A stretch of 64,000 nucleotides of DNA from Tretioscincus oriximinensis (lineage: Eukaryota; Chordata; Lepidosauria; Squamata; Gymnophthalmidae). Under the pieces are notes generated by a model. That model saw only the letters and a program-made list of their open reading frames with translations. It was not told the origin of the DNA and made no database searches. Positions 11,023 through 21,979 of the stretch are shown here, piece by piece. Made by a program: the position numbers and the translations under genes. The stretch spans positions 62,001-126,000 of the forward strand of contig JAJVDF010000505.1 of NCBI GenBank assembly GCA_022410635.1, written 5' to 3'. Position 1 is the stretch's first letter. Every line of letters begins with the position of its first letter.

Positions 11023-11190
11023 AGAAGAAGAAGAAGAAGAAGAAGAAGAAGAAGAAGAAGAAGAAGAAGAAGAAGAAGAAGAAGAAGAAGAAGAAGAAGA
11101 AGAACAAGAACAAGAACAAGAACAAGAAGAAGAACAAGAAGAAGAAGAAGAAGAAGAACAAGAACAAGAACAAGAACAAGAACAAGAAGA
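11023..11190. repeat. (GAA)n microsatellite, SINE tail expansion
   Basis: About 27 uninterrupted GAA units (11,023-11,103) are followed by mixed GAA and GAACAA units to about 11,190. It is the expanded 3' tail of the minus-strand SINE that follows. Pure purine GAA tracts of this length can form triplex DNA. Length in the assembly may be collapsed. Confidence 0.9.
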
Positions 11191-11486
11191 ACTCGGTTCT
11201 TATACCCCGCTTTTCTCACCTTTCAAAGGGACTCAAAGCGGCTTACAAGGATATATTTTGCTCTAAGGCTCACATTCTATCTTCCCCACCAGGCTATGGT
11301 GGTTCCCATGTATCTACTTGCATTCAGTTGCAATTTCTTGCAATTCATGCTTTCGAATAGCTGGGTTGGCTAGAGCTACAGGCTAGTGGAAGGTGCTCAC
11401 CCCTCCCCACGTCCCACACAGGGCTTCGAAACCCCATCTCCCAGGCGAGAGACGAATTCCTAAGCAACTGAGCTATCCGTGCCTGC
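11191..11486 (-). mobile_element. tRNA-derived SINE, well preserved
   Basis: On the minus strand the element begins GGCACGGATAGCTCAGTTGC (A-box region). A B-box-like GGTTTCGAAGCC is followed by a GGGACGTGGGGAGGGGTGAG body and a tail AAAGCGGGGTATAAGAACC. It runs into the (TTC)n/(GAA)n tract. The tRNA head and both pol III boxes are recognisable. It is nearly identical by eye to the copy at 57,161-57,468. Confidence 0.85.
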
Positions 11487-11654
11487 GAGGCCATTTCAAC
11501 CTGGCATTTAATAACTCTATTAATTAGGTGGTCCTTGTTTGTTCAGATTGCCAATCTGTAAACTAGGCTAGGACTCAGTGGCAGCCTCCAAACTATGTAA
11601 TCATTTCCTTGAGATGTATCAAGTAATGTATATATATAGTGATGTATCAAGTTG
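11487..11654. other. Short intergenic spacer
   Basis: Only a TATATATAG run near 11,628 stands out. Confidence 0.5.
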
Positions 11655-11967
11655 TAGGCTGACCAGATGACCCTGGTTTCCTGGGNAATCCCCAGTTTAG
11701 GGGGAATTTCCCTGTTTTTTGCTGAGGAAAATTTAAAAAAAATCCAGTGGGGTGGGTGAGAAGGCTTTTTGGCTCTGCCCCGGGGAGTGATGTTGCTCAT
11801 GCGCTTCAGAAATTTCTCATACACTTCATGGATTTCATGGGCCTTCTGTGGGTTTCTTGGGGGGTAGGATGTGCGGATTGGTTAGGGTGAATTGCATGTT
11901 CATGAATATGCAAATTAGCATGCCTATTAATTATCCTGGACCGGGCTTCTGTAAATCTGGTCAGTCC
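11655..11967. mobile_element. hAT-like non-autonomous element
   Basis: The left end TAGGCTGACCAGATGACCC matches the element at 9,379. The right end ATCTGGTCAGTCC is its inverted partner. No coding capacity is seen and no matching 8-bp duplication was found. The interior is unlike the 9.4-kb copy apart from a GCTGAGGAAAATTTAAAAAA stretch near 11,720. Confidence 0.6.
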
Positions 11968-12118
11968 AAACGCCACTTTAATCTGTTCTTTGGACAAAAA
12001 GCAGCTTTCCCTTCTCCATTTTCAGTCACTGTTGCTTTTTATTTATATTTTGCTTTCATTGTTGTTAACTANCTTGAGACCTTTGGTTGTAGGACAGTAT
12101 AGAAGTGTAACTAAATAA
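11968..12118 (+). repeat. L2-type LINE 3' tail, degenerate
   Basis: TTAACTANCTTGAGACCTTT followed by AGGACAGTATAGAAGTG and TAAATAAAC matches the L2 terminal hairpin and tail. Confidence 0.7.
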
Positions 12119-12183
12119 ACAAATTATAGACTAGATGATAGAACTAATGAGAGTGGGCTCTTCCATGTCAAGAAAAAAACTAG

Positions 12184-12264
12184 AATTTAACCATCCTGAG
12201 ACCTTCAGGTATAGGGTGGTATAAAAAGATAAATAAATAAACAAATATAAATGTAAATAAATAA
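12184..12264 (+). repeat. L2-type LINE 3' tail
   Basis: The string ACCATCCTGAGACCTTCAGG is followed by TATAGGGTGGTATAAAAAG and AAATAAATAAAC. A second AAATAAATAAAG run closes the segment. Confidence 0.8.
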
Positions 12265-12899
12265 AGCAAAAAGCTGCTTATCACTTATACATTATTGGAC
12301 AGTTGGAAACTCTGCAGGTTTTCCAGCATATCATCTGCTTTTGGGTTTCTTTTTCTCTTTGCCCATTTTTTTAGGTTCATGAAACATCATAACATCATTG
12401 TTATATATGCTTATATTTGTCTGTGCTTTTCAATTGTTCACATTTGAGATTTTATGTGTTTAGGCACGTAATAGCAAATATATATATTGGGTTTTGTTAT
12501 AAACTTGATTGCCTTGGGAAACATAAGAGTTTTGTGGTTTGAGATATTTTATTCTTTGTTTCCCCATCTTTTTGGTTGACTNTTTTTCTGTTTATAACAT
12601 ATTCTACTAAATACTCAAGCTGGTTNACAATTTAACAATAAAAATAAACAACGTTGAGTTTCCCATAATGATTTTGCTTACTTTTATGTTTGGCAAGATG
12701 CATTTGAGATAATTTCACTGTGGACTACAAGAAGCCAGTCAAGTGTACAAAATAAACCCCAACAGCTACAATAAAAGGGTAAGTACTTGGTTTGGCTTTC
12801 AAAAATCCTCAGCTAACATATCATATGGACTTCACCAGATGTGAAGGTAAGTAAATCTATGCTGGGGTTTCTGTTTCATCTGGCAAACCACAGCAAGAG
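12265..12899. other. Intergenic stretch, nothing recognised
   Basis: No supported feature. Confidence 0.5.
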
Positions 12900-14505
12900 G
12901 CAATCACATAATCAAAGCACTTGGTAGACAGAGAAAAGGTGAGGGAACTCTTAGCTAATTTAAATGAATTCAAATCACCAGGCCCAGATGAACTACATCC
13001 CAGGGTACTGAAGGAACTAGCAGAAGTAATAGCGGAACCACTTGCAGTGATCTTTGAAAATTCANGGACAACAGGAGAAGTCCCAGTAGAATGGAGAAGG
13101 GCAAATGTTGTCCCTATCTTCAAAAAGGGTAAAAAGGTGGAACCNGGAAACTACNNGCCTNTAAGTCTGACTTCAATACCAGGAAAGCTCCTTGAACAAG
13201 TTATAAAGCAGCATGTATGCCAGCACTTGGATAGGAATGCNATAATTAACCAGANCCAACATGGATTTGTAACAAACAAGTCATGCCAAACTAATCTAAT
13301 TTCCTTCTATGATAGAATTACCAAATGGGTTGATCAGGGAAATGCAGTAGATGTGGTATATCTTGACTTCAGTAAAGCATTTGACAAAGTATGTCATTCC
13401 ATCCTTATTGAAAAAATGGTCAAGTATGGGATTGACAAAACAAGTTAGATGGATTGAAAACTGGCTTAGTGACCGTACTCAAAGAGTGATAATAAATGGT
13501 TGCACATCCAATTGGAAGAATGTTTCAAGTGGAGTACCACAAGGGTCTGTCCTAGGCCCAGTGCTATTTAACATATTTATAAATGATCTAGATGAAGGAA
13601 TTGAAGGAAAACTTATCAAATTTGCTGATGACACTAAACTAGGTGGTGTTGCTAACACTAAACAAGATAGAGTTAGGATTCAAAAAGATCTAGACAAGCT
13701 GGAACAATGGGCTGAAACTAACAGAATGATATTTAACAGAGAGAAATGCAAAATCCTACATCTGGGCAGAAATAANGAAAACAGCACATATAGAATGGGA
13801 GGAATATGTCTGAGCAGCAGCACAGGTGAGAAGGACCTGGGTGTTTTGGTAGATCACAGACTAAACATGAGTCAACAGTGTGAAGCAGCTGCAAAAAAGG
13901 CAAACACAATCCTGGGATGTATCAAGAGGGGCATAGAATCTCGCTCACGTGAAGTAATTATTCCTCTCTACAGTACTTTGGTCCGTCCACACTTGGAATA
14001 CTGTGTTCAGTTCTGGGGGCCCCAATTTAAAAAGGACATTGAGAAACTAGAGCAAGTACAAAAGAGAGTTACAAGGATGGTGAGTGGTCTGGAAACCATG
14101 TCCTATGAGGAACGGTTAAAGGATCTAGGGATGTTTAGTCTGCAAAAGAGAAGACTGAGAGGAGNCCTGATAGCTGTCTACAAATATTTGAAGGGCTGTC
14201 ACAGAGCAGAGGGATCAACATTGTTTTCATTAGCACATGGAAGGACTAGAAACAATGGAATGAAACTACAAGGGAGCAGATTCAGATTAGATATCAGAAA
14301 AAACTTTCTAACAGTCAGGGTGATAAACCAGTGGAACAGTTTGCCACATGGGGTGGTGAGTTCACCTTCCCTGGAAGTCTTCAAACAGAGACTGGACAGT
14401 CATCTGTCTGGGATGGTTTAATGAATCCTGCATCGAGCAGGGGGTTGGACCCGATGACCCCGGAGGTCCCTTCCAACTCTATGATTCTATGATTCTTCTA
14501 TGATT
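12900..14505 (+). mobile_element. CR1 LINE, 5'-truncated, ATTCTATG-tail family
   Basis: The copy holds most of the reverse transcriptase domain, the C-terminal domain and the short 3' end of a CR1 retrotransposon. It ends in the CR1-type octamer ATTCTATGATTC near 14,480-14,505 with no poly-A. The endonuclease domain and first ORF are absent, as expected for 5' truncation during target-primed reverse transcription. Its last ~300 bp are nearly identical to 29,475-29,785, so the family was active fairly recently. Confidence 0.9.
12921..14421 (+). pseudogene. CR1 reverse transcriptase, one frameshift
   Basis: Two overlapping frames (12,921-13,448 and 13,351-14,421) together give one RT. The N-terminal part has [16 protein letters not shown] and an ANVVPIFKKG block. 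The motif A aspartate is in LDFSKAFDKV (codon at 13,365). Motif B is GVPQGSVLGP (from 13,531) and the catalytic box is FADD (13,621-13,632). The reading frame shifts by one base near 13,440-13,446, right after GIDKT, where VRWIENWL should follow. Downstream are the [18 protein letters not shown] and [11 protein letters not shown] blocks and a C-terminus near 14,421. Several Ns lie in the first half. In the element family this protein copies the element RNA at a nicked target. This copy is inactive because of the frameshift and the missing endonuclease. Confidence 0.9.
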
Positions 14506-14634
14506 CATTTATTTAAATGTCTTACATTATTTTTTCCCACCTGTCTGAAAGCTCAATTTTCCAGGATGTTGGCAACTAACAAAAATGAAAATCCTTCATA
14601 AATACATAAACTGAAACTGAAAGGATGGAGAGTT

Positions 14635-14752
14635 TGGATTTTTAAAAATGTTTTATTATTTTGTATTTTTTNAAAAATCTTTATCTTCTGTTAACTGCCC
14701 TGGGATCAACGATGAAGGGCAGGATATAAATAATTTAAAATCAATAAATACA
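14635..14752 (+). repeat. L2-like LINE 3' tail
   Basis: GTTAACTGCCCTGGGATCAA is followed by GAAGGGCAGGATATAAATAA and an AATAAATAC terminus. It resembles the L2 tail hairpin but with a changed loop. Confidence 0.6.
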
Positions 14753-15747
14753 TAAGTGCTCATTATAGTCCTTTATGAGTGTTTTTTTAATGTGGATAAT
14801 GGGTATAAACACTGACATGAATATAATTAACAACTACAACCACCATGGGGAGCCCAAAGTGATACAAATGATTGTGTGCAGGCCTGCCAAATCATTTCTA
14901 GACTGGCTTATTCTTACAGTCAAGCCATAAAGAGTAATGCCAACTTTATTTTTGTGAGGCAGTAGGAGGAGATGCCTTGCAAAAAAGACAGGAGGACCCA
15001 TGCCAATATTCAGGCTTTTATGCTATCGTGAAGAAATGATGGATTTGTGCTGTTGGATTTATAGCACTTTTAAAATAGGAATATGGAGACAGATATGCTG
15101 TTATGATTTATAGATAATATAACTAGAAAGTCATATAGAAGATAGAATACAAGAAGCTCCTCTTTAATCCAAGTTTTACATTTTATTTTCATGTTGCNTT
15201 GCAGCAATTTCATGACCTATATATAGGCTTAGGAACATAACTAGATTCCCACCTGAAAACCAGGGTAGAGTTTACACCTTTAAAGGGTGTAAAAGGGCTG
15301 TTTTTCCCACAGGTGCTGTAGGCATTAGAAGGTGCAGTTTCTAACAGGGAAATTTAAAGCTGCTGGTACAAGCCAACAACAATGGCAGGAGATCTAATGA
15401 AATCTCCCTCCCTGCCTGCCATGGGTCCTGTTCCTTGGGATTACTTTTGACTTTACCAGAAGACCTGCAAGACTGGCCACTGATTGGACAGTTAAAGCTT
15501 CCCTATAAGAGAACACGGCAAACCCTTAATGTGATCGATTAGACTATACTTGCAATGGTTTTCTAAATGAAATCTACAATTAGTACTACTCATAGCATGG
15601 AAACAGTTAGTATGGGCAATTACCCATCAGTGTCATAGAAAATTAGGTAAACAATTATTAAATAAAGTGTTGCTAAACTTGAAGGAGAAAAAGACAAAGG
15701 ATTTTGAGCGCTTACAGTATATAGATAACTATTTAAAGGCATTTTTC
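14753..15747. other. Intergenic stretch, nothing recognised
   Basis: No supported gene, RNA or repeat. Confidence 0.5.
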
Positions 15748-15815
15748 TGTGTGCACCTGTGAGACCTTCGGGTATAGGGCGGGGTATAAGTATAAATAAA
15801 TAAATAAATAAAATA
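15748..15815 (+). repeat. L2-type LINE 3' tail
   Basis: The tail hairpin TGAGACCTTCGGGTATAGGG is followed by CGGGGTATAAG and a run of AAATAAAT units. Only the last ~70 bp of the element are present. Confidence 0.85.
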
Positions 15816-16464
15816 TTATATACTGTATATATACTGAGGGGTGATTCACAAATTTTGGGCCCCTGATCACTCATTTAGTGACCTCCCACCACCCCATATA
15901 TTCAGCACCCTTTCTTGGGCCCCACTTGCCTGCCACAACATGAATCAAAGTTTTAACTTTTGTTTTGGAAGCACCAGAAGCAGACGGAAGTCCCACCCAA
16001 CTCAGCAATTCGCTTAAGCGCTGATGCAACACAAGGAAAAAGGGAGGATTTCCCCTTCCTTCCAGCATTTATAAAGAAAAAATTAAGGCTCAAAAGCTGT
16101 GTTTGGGGCAAGGACAAGTGAGGGGGTNCTGTATGCACCCTTCAAAATCCTGCACCTTGGTTAAAAGCCCCATTTGCACCCCCTTGACCCTTCCTGTATA
16201 TTTTTTACTTTATTAATAACAAATCAGACATTACAAGAAAATATATACATATATTTAAAAATCCACAAGGAATTAAAGGACATCCATGACATTACAGAAA
16301 TACAAGGCACTAAGTGATGAGATACAGAAAAATGTTACAAAAAGTATGTGATCACAAACCTTTCTAGTGTCAAAACATGGAGCAGGCAGATCAGTGAATT
16401 CTAACAGGACAAGAGTTTAAGTATTTTAGCATCTGATATATGTCCCCCTAGGAGTGCAAGAACT
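15816..16464. other. Intergenic stretch, nothing recognised
   Basis: No supported feature apart from a TATATATACTG run at the left edge. Confidence 0.5.
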
Positions 16465-16712
16465 TCTGGACACTAAAGGTATAAATGGATACTAGGATGG
16501 ATGTCTGGATGTTACCTCTGGGATGGAGCAACGGGCAGGACTCCTGAAATACCATTTGCAGGGAGTCATGAACAGGAGCATATTTTGCTTTCCTCTGTTC
16601 GGACTGCCCAGGTGCATCTGGTGGGCCTCTGTGTGACACAGAATGCTGGACTCGATGGGCTGTGGCCTGATCCAGTATGGCTCTTCTTATGTTCTTATGT
16701 TCTTATATTCTG
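16465..16712 (+). mobile_element. CR1-like LINE 3' end (TTCTTATG-tail family)
   Basis: The sequence from TGGACACTAAAGGTATAAAT to the terminal CTTCTTATGTTCTTATGTTC is the 3' untranslated end of the same family as 3,016-3,530 (minus). No coding part is left. The end repeats define the family and its orientation. Confidence 0.85.
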
Positions 16713-17737
16713 AGGTAAGAGGGGATCAAATATTTAAAAATGAAATAGTTAAAGGTTAACCACCCAACACTTTGTGCTTTTATATAAGATGTTCATTAAT
16801 TGTTTATTCTTAGATTGCAATCACACATGTCCTTTTTGATCATCTTCACTTTTGGAGAATTGGCCTAAAAAACAGTAAGAGCAAGGAGCAAAAAAGGTTA
16901 TTCTAGTTTTCTGTTCTGTGTTTTAGGGCTGAGGATGGTTTCTACAGACATGTGTGACCGTGACTTAAAAGAGACAAATTTAAAAAGCCCTGTCGCACCT
17001 TTTGTGACATCGCCCATGACTTTTCTCTTCCTCATTGGCTTCTATTGTCATTTTGCCCTTCATTTCTCAGTAATGACTGTTGTGATTTTTCTATCCAGTC
17101 TGCCACTCTGAGATTGGCAGTAGCAGCTCTAAGAAGCTTCTCTCCACTCTGAACTCCTTTTAAAAGTTCCAGCAAATGGCTTCATAGGAGAGAAGTACAG
17201 TGGCAAATGTCACAGCTGCCACCATGGTGATTTCCAAGAATACCTTAAGTGTGCTCCTTCATGGTGCGCAGCACTTGGAAGTCAGCTTTTACAATAATTA
17301 GCTGCGGAAGAGTTACTTGATGAAGAGGCACAGAACTGAAGAAGGACCCCAAACATCCCATTATTCTTCAGTACATGGCCCACAAGGAAAATGTTGTTAA
17401 AAGCATTCCCTAGCCAGTTTACCTTGGTTTTAAAGCTGATTGATGACCATCACGGTGTCAGCTAATCAGTATGTACTTTGCAACTCACCTTCATTACTGC
17501 CGAAAAAGCCATAAAGTTCAGGTAATAAAAATGTTCTGCTGCACAGATGAAATATTAAAAGTCTCCACTTTTAATGCTTTCAGCTGCATTAAAACACCTT
17601 TCATATTTACTTTTCTTTCCAACATAAGGACGTTCTGCACTTACATTTGATCAGGAAAAGTTGCCCGCAAAGTTAGCATCTGTGTCTCATCGGTCTACAT
17701 ATTGTTGTGTGGACACAACAGTACACGCCATTCACAA
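16713..17737. other. Intergenic stretch, possible short inverted termini
   Basis: GCAATCACACATGTCC (near 16,815) and GACATGTGTGACCGTGAC (near 16,950) form a weak inverted pair about 150 bp apart, perhaps a decayed DNA element. Nothing else is recognised. Confidence 0.4.
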
Positions 17738-17800
17738 AGAATTATAGAATCGATGCAGGATTCACTAAACCATCCCAGACAGACGGACAAAGGACAGTGG
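17738..17800 (-). repeat. CR1 3' end remnant
   Basis: AATTATAGAATCGATGCAGG followed by ATTCACTAAACCATCCCAGA is the reverse complement of the CR1 end seen near 14,405-14,490, with an internal deletion. About 60 bp remain. Confidence 0.65.
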
Positions 17801-18795
17801 ATGAGCCACACCAAGAACTCTTGATGTGAAAGGCAAGTTTAAACAAACCTTTTGGTCCAGAACTCAGGTATGCAGAAGGAATACTTCCATGTTTGTGACT
17901 ACTGGAAGAACCCATTTCATCAATACACCAAATTATGTCACACAAGGACTCTCTTGATGGCATTGATACTATGGAATTTGCCAGCTCTGAGAAACCTAGA
18001 CCCAAACTACACAGGAGGTTCAACACTGGGCCCCAGCTTTTCGTGGTTCAAACCAGTGGGCACAGCTGTTTTAGATCAAGGAGAGATGAGTACAGAAAGC
18101 TCCATACTCCATTTTAAGTTTTATTCATTTCCACATTTCTTCTGGGCCTGTTCAATGGAACTCAGAAAGATTTTGTAAAATGAGTGTCTTCTGTGCCCAG
18201 AAGACACAGAATTACATTTTTTACCAGCCCTAACAGTGCAAAATATTTTGGTGATTCCACAAACACTGAGGAAAAAAGTTATTATCCATCCCTGTTCAGT
18301 TTACAGCTATATTTAACTAAACAGACTTTTACACACAGGTTCACCTTATTCAGAAAATGGAGACAGATCAAGCCTATTACTCTGGCACCCAACAGAATAA
18401 CACCTTGCTGAAAGTCACGTTCAGTGTTCTGGAAAGGTGGGCTTGCACGGCAGGAATAGCACAAAATGAACTGGACTCACTTCCAAAATATGTATTCCTG
18501 GCCATCAACTGGAGCTGCTTTAAAATCTGGTAAATTCACAAACGATTCTTTTCTCCATCACCCTTCAATGCAGCAAATAGATGATTTTCTCATTTAATGC
18601 AAATATTAAATATTTATCACAGCTTTCTATGGACCTTTCAGACACTGCATTCTCATATCCTTTTCAACAGTGGATTATGATTTTTCACCTCATGCCATTA
18701 TAGNCCTACCTTGCTAGGTAGGTGGAGGTCAGTTGCAGCCAGTGGGCACTCATTTTCTATGTTATCAGTGCATATGGACACCAATCTAGTTGCTA
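17801..18795. other. Intergenic stretch with a short perfect palindrome
   Basis: GTGTCTTCTG and CAGAAGACAC (18,184-18,207) are perfect 10-bp arms around TGCC. Open frames at 17,852-18,178 have no recognisable domain. No gene is supported. Confidence 0.5.
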
Positions 18796-19386
18796 NAGGG
18801 ATTTTTCCCCCTTTGGCTTAGGCTCAGTTTGAATTTTCCATGCACATTGTGTACTTTTCAAGACAGTATCTCTCCCTTGCTGCTTGCCATTCATCACCCT
18901 GTACAAGGCCTCAGCATTGCCAGAGGTACACAGCTCCTGCTGAAGTGCACAACTATCTCAAATTGCCATCACCACTGCTGTTGGGCATGGAGGGGATGAG
19001 GAACTTGAACCCAACGCCACCTACAATTGCAATCAACTCACCCATGAATGAAGGTGGTTCCAAAAGTTCTTCTGGGTGCCAGGTGCCAGTGGGATCCCTG
19101 GGATGGTAAGTTATCTGCAATGGTGGGTTTGAACCCCTCACACCCTCTATGGCCAAGAGTGGCGGCGATGTCAGTTTCAACTGGTCAGTATTCTTCAGAA
19201 GGTGCTTTATGGTTCTGGAGATACCCATGCATATGGTTCATGATGATAGGTAGTGACAGATAAAAGGCCCCAAATATCGTGGTGAGTGGCAAGCAACAAG
19301 GGAGAAAGAGCANTGGCCTTGATTAACAGTACATGGGGAAAATTGAAATTGAGCCTGAAGTAAAGTGAAAAATCATTCCTTTTACC
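18796..19386. repeat. Long imperfect fold-back element
   Basis: The left part (about 18,796-19,045) matches the reverse complement of the right part (about 19,100-19,386). Pairs include GGCTCAGTTTGAATTTTCC with GGCTCAATTTCAATTTTCC, CTCCCTTGCTGCTTGCCA with CTCCCTTGTTGCTTGCCA, and an inner GAGGAACTTGAACCCAAC with GAGGGGTTCAAACCCACC. Arms are ~250 bp and diverged. No transposase is encoded. A fragment of the right arm recurs at 20,878-20,920, so it is a dispersed family. Confidence 0.75.
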
Positions 19387-19395
19387 TTCTAGATC

Positions 19396-19670
19396 ACTAG
19401 TTCCCAACCTTTTTCAAGGTGTGACCCATGGTACACTGAAAGGAAGCAAGCAGAGATGGATGATATTGTCACACGCAAAGCATCCCAAGACACAACACAG
19501 GCAGGATCAATCACAGCACTTACAAAGCATTTTGTGATGTGACACAGGGATTTTTTNAAAAAAATGGTTTTCAGCAAACCCATTCACTTGCCATCAGGGC
19601 CTCACGAACCCACAGAAAACCCTTGATGACCCCATTTGGGATCGGGACCCATGGATTAGGAATCACTGGG
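19396..19670. mobile_element. hAT-like element, decayed
   Basis: The left end CACTAGTTCCCAACCTTTTT and the right end ATTAGGAATCACTGGG form a degenerate inverted pair resembling hAT termini of the CAGTGGTTCCCAACC type. The region between is non-coding. No target duplication could be confirmed. Confidence 0.5.
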
Positions 19671-20331
19671 AATCATATTGACATTTGGATGTGCTACAAA
19701 TGCAGAAAATGATATCCTCTTGCTATAGATGGAGGAAACCCAGCCTTAATTATGTGAATTTAGNGTATACATGGCAAACATAAATTTCTACTGCAGGTTC
19801 AATTGAGTATGGCTGAATAGAGATGCAAGATCTATACTTTTTCAGCTTTAGGTATAGTTACCANTCACTGACTGGAAGTATTTTTTTCAAGAATAACTTC
19901 ATAATGAACAGATCCCAATTTGTCCCTTGCCACTGCAACTGAAGCCAGAAAAAGGACAGCAATCTATCACTGCTTTGCCTCTAACGTTTGGGCCTCAGGT
20001 AGACCCTGTATGTATAAGCTCAATACTTTAGTGAGCATATGTCAGGGTGTCCTGATATATGTATTGTATAATTTGTATAATTTGTATATAGTTATGTGAA
20101 GCTGTTGGTCTGTTCAGGTTTTGGAGGGAAACAGAGCTTTGCAAATAAACTGTAATTGCTGATCATATTTTGNAGGGAAAAGCCAGCACTGTGAGTGTGT
20201 GTGAGAGAGAGAGAGTGGGGGGGAGGGTTGATGAGATATTTTTTACAAAATAAGGCAGGAGGGAGAGTCTGTTGAAAGCACTTCATACATTCCATCTCAG
20301 ATTTTAAAACTTTGAAAAATTCATGACCAGT
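19671..20331. other. Intergenic stretch
   Basis: A GTGTGTGTGAGAGAGAGAGA simple repeat lies at about 20,190-20,217. Nothing else is recognised. Confidence 0.5.
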
Positions 20332-20417
20332 ACATAAGAACATAAGAAGAGCCATACTGGATCAGGCCACAGCCCATCTAGTCCAGCATTCTGTCTCACA
20401 CAGAGGCCCACCAGATG
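20332..20417 (-). repeat. CR1-like 3' terminus (TTCTTATG family)
   Basis: The plus strand shows ACATAAGAACATAAGAAGAG followed by the family 3' end down to CCACCAGATG, where homology stops. The break coincides with a perfect 8-bp palindrome (GATGTGAC/GTCACATC, 20,414-20,434). Confidence 0.85.
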
Positions 20418-20577
20418 TGACCCTGTGTCACATCTGCAAGTCAAAAAAGGAAGGATGAAAGGAATGCTGGGAAAATTCTATGAAAACAAATTATTGTCTG
20501 AACTCTTCATTAATCCAAGCCTGTGAGTAAACCCTGCATAAAAGCTACCAAGCTGGTGCAATTTGTTGTTGTACCTC

Positions 20578-20732
20578 AAAGATGTCAAACTGGTGGCACT
20601 CCAGATCCTCCTGAACTACAACTCCCAACATTCCATTTGGTTTGGAAGTGGGTTGCATAGTGCTNGGCGTGGAATGGAATGTTGGGATTTGTGGTTTAGG
20701 AACATCTGGTGGGCCACCAGTTTGAGATCTCT
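20578..20732. mobile_element. Palindromic hAT-type non-autonomous element
   Basis: The left arm holds TCAAACTGGTGGCACTCCAG and AACTACAACTCCCAACATTC. The right arm is their inverted copy (AATGTTGGGATTTGTGGTTT, GGGCCACCAGTTTGAGATC). The ACTACAACTCCCA core is characteristic of very abundant hAT-type palindromic elements in squamates. It is non-coding. Confidence 0.75.
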
Positions 20733-20877
20733 GTATANCAGAATTAATAGGATTGTTCACTTTGCTTTCTGACAGTGAATAGATACTGGTGGTTGCAAAA
20801 GTGTCTGAAACACAGCACCTATTGTATTATCTTACAAATTATGACATAAAAGGCAATTGGGAAAGAGTATATCATAT

Positions 20878-20920
20878 TGGTACCCATGCATATAATTCAA
20901 GATGATGAACAGTGACAGAC
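20878..20920 (+). repeat. Fragment of the 18.8-kb fold-back family
   Basis: GGTACCCATGCATATAATTC and GATGAACAGTGACAGAC correspond to ATACCCATGCATATGGTTC and GATAGGTAGTGACAGAT at 19,218-19,260. Confidence 0.6.
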
Positions 20921-21820
20921 AGAACATCAACAGGATAGATTAAATCTGTCCTGTTCAAATCCTACCTCTTCTAGCTTTGATGTTTTCATAGCATGACTGA
21001 TTTCCTTTCCTTCCTTTCTTTCTCTTTCTGACCAGAATTTCTTCTCTTGCACTGGTGGCTCTATTAAGATTTATGTTATTCCATACCTGTCCACATATAT
21101 CTTGATTTAGTCATTTGAAAGGTTAGCGGCTGAGGAACTTATGAGCCCTGGCACAGTGCAATGGCCTGGTTGCCCGGTAACAATATTTGTGGAATATAAA
21201 GTGTTCAGTCAGGTTTCAGCACATTTATGTGTTTCTGAAAGGGAAAGGGAGGTAAAATTTAGGTCAGATAGAAAAGCAGCTTCAAATTAAAGCTTTCTGN
21301 GAAATAGAAATATATAACTTTTTTATTTGCATGCCCAGGCATTTAAATATTTGTGACCCCACTGGATGCAGCCGTACATAAAGCATCACTTGCAAAGCTA
21401 ATGGACGAAAGCGGTCGCTTTAAATTGTTCACCACCTTGTTTTATAATTTCTAATTTATTGTATGCTTGCATTGCTTAGCAGCCATTACATTATTTATTT
21501 CTCACCCTTGCTCAGTTCCTCAGAGTTTACCACTGAAGAATCAGAAAAGTATCAAAAAATTAGAAGCAAATAAGGGAAAGGGCACATTATGAGCCGCCCA
21601 CGGTAAATAAGCAAGCAACAAGAAGAATACGTATGACCCTCCTTCAATCAGTTTTGAAGTGCAGTGTTCTGCAGGCAATCAAGGCTACAAGGGCTGATAT
21701 TTGAAAGCAAAGAGAAGATGGAAATGGACCATGGGGTTTCAGGGTTTCCAATCTCCATATTACTTAGACCTACACTCAATGTTGGGAGCTGCCAGAAGCC
21801 AGATATCAAGCAGGGATCCC
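20921..21820. other. Intergenic stretch, nothing recognised
   Basis: A pyrimidine-rich run (CCTTTCCTTCCTTTCTTTCT) sits near 21,003-21,028. No gene or RNA is supported. Confidence 0.5.
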
Positions 21821-21979
21821 GAAATCTGATGCAGCCCCGAATGATCTTGCGCACGCATGCCAGGAAATGGCAGTATTTGCTTTCGGTCACTTCAGATATT
21901 TGCTTCCGGGTAATGGCGCCAAGCATGATGCCACTTCCAGGCATGCATGTGCGAGATAATTTGGGGCTGCACCAGATTT
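21821..21979. repeat. GC-rich hairpin repeat with ETS/CRE-like motifs
   Basis: The left arm 21,821-21,864 (AAATCTGATGCAGCCCCGAA ... GCACGCATGCCAGG) pairs with the right arm 21,936-21,979 (CCAGGCATGCATGTGCGAGA ... GGGGCTGCACCAGATTT). Pairing continues inward for ~10 bp. A second GGGGCTGCACC unit follows at 21,994, with a 17-bp perfect inverted match (21,831-21,847 versus 21,985-22,001). CACTTC and TGACATC motifs recall the cluster at 6.1-6.3 kb. Confidence 0.7.

Noticed and set aside
10861..11373. 170-codon frame with a long arginine run
   Set aside because: It is the translation of the GAA/AGA microsatellite and SINE tail, not a gene.
11191..11486. tRNA gene call from the A- and B-box region
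   Set aside because: The cloverleaf is incomplete and the tRNA-like head continues into a SINE body seen many times in the window.
17852..18178. 108-codon frame
   Set aside because: No recognisable domain. It overlaps another frame on each strand in ordinary intergenic DNA.
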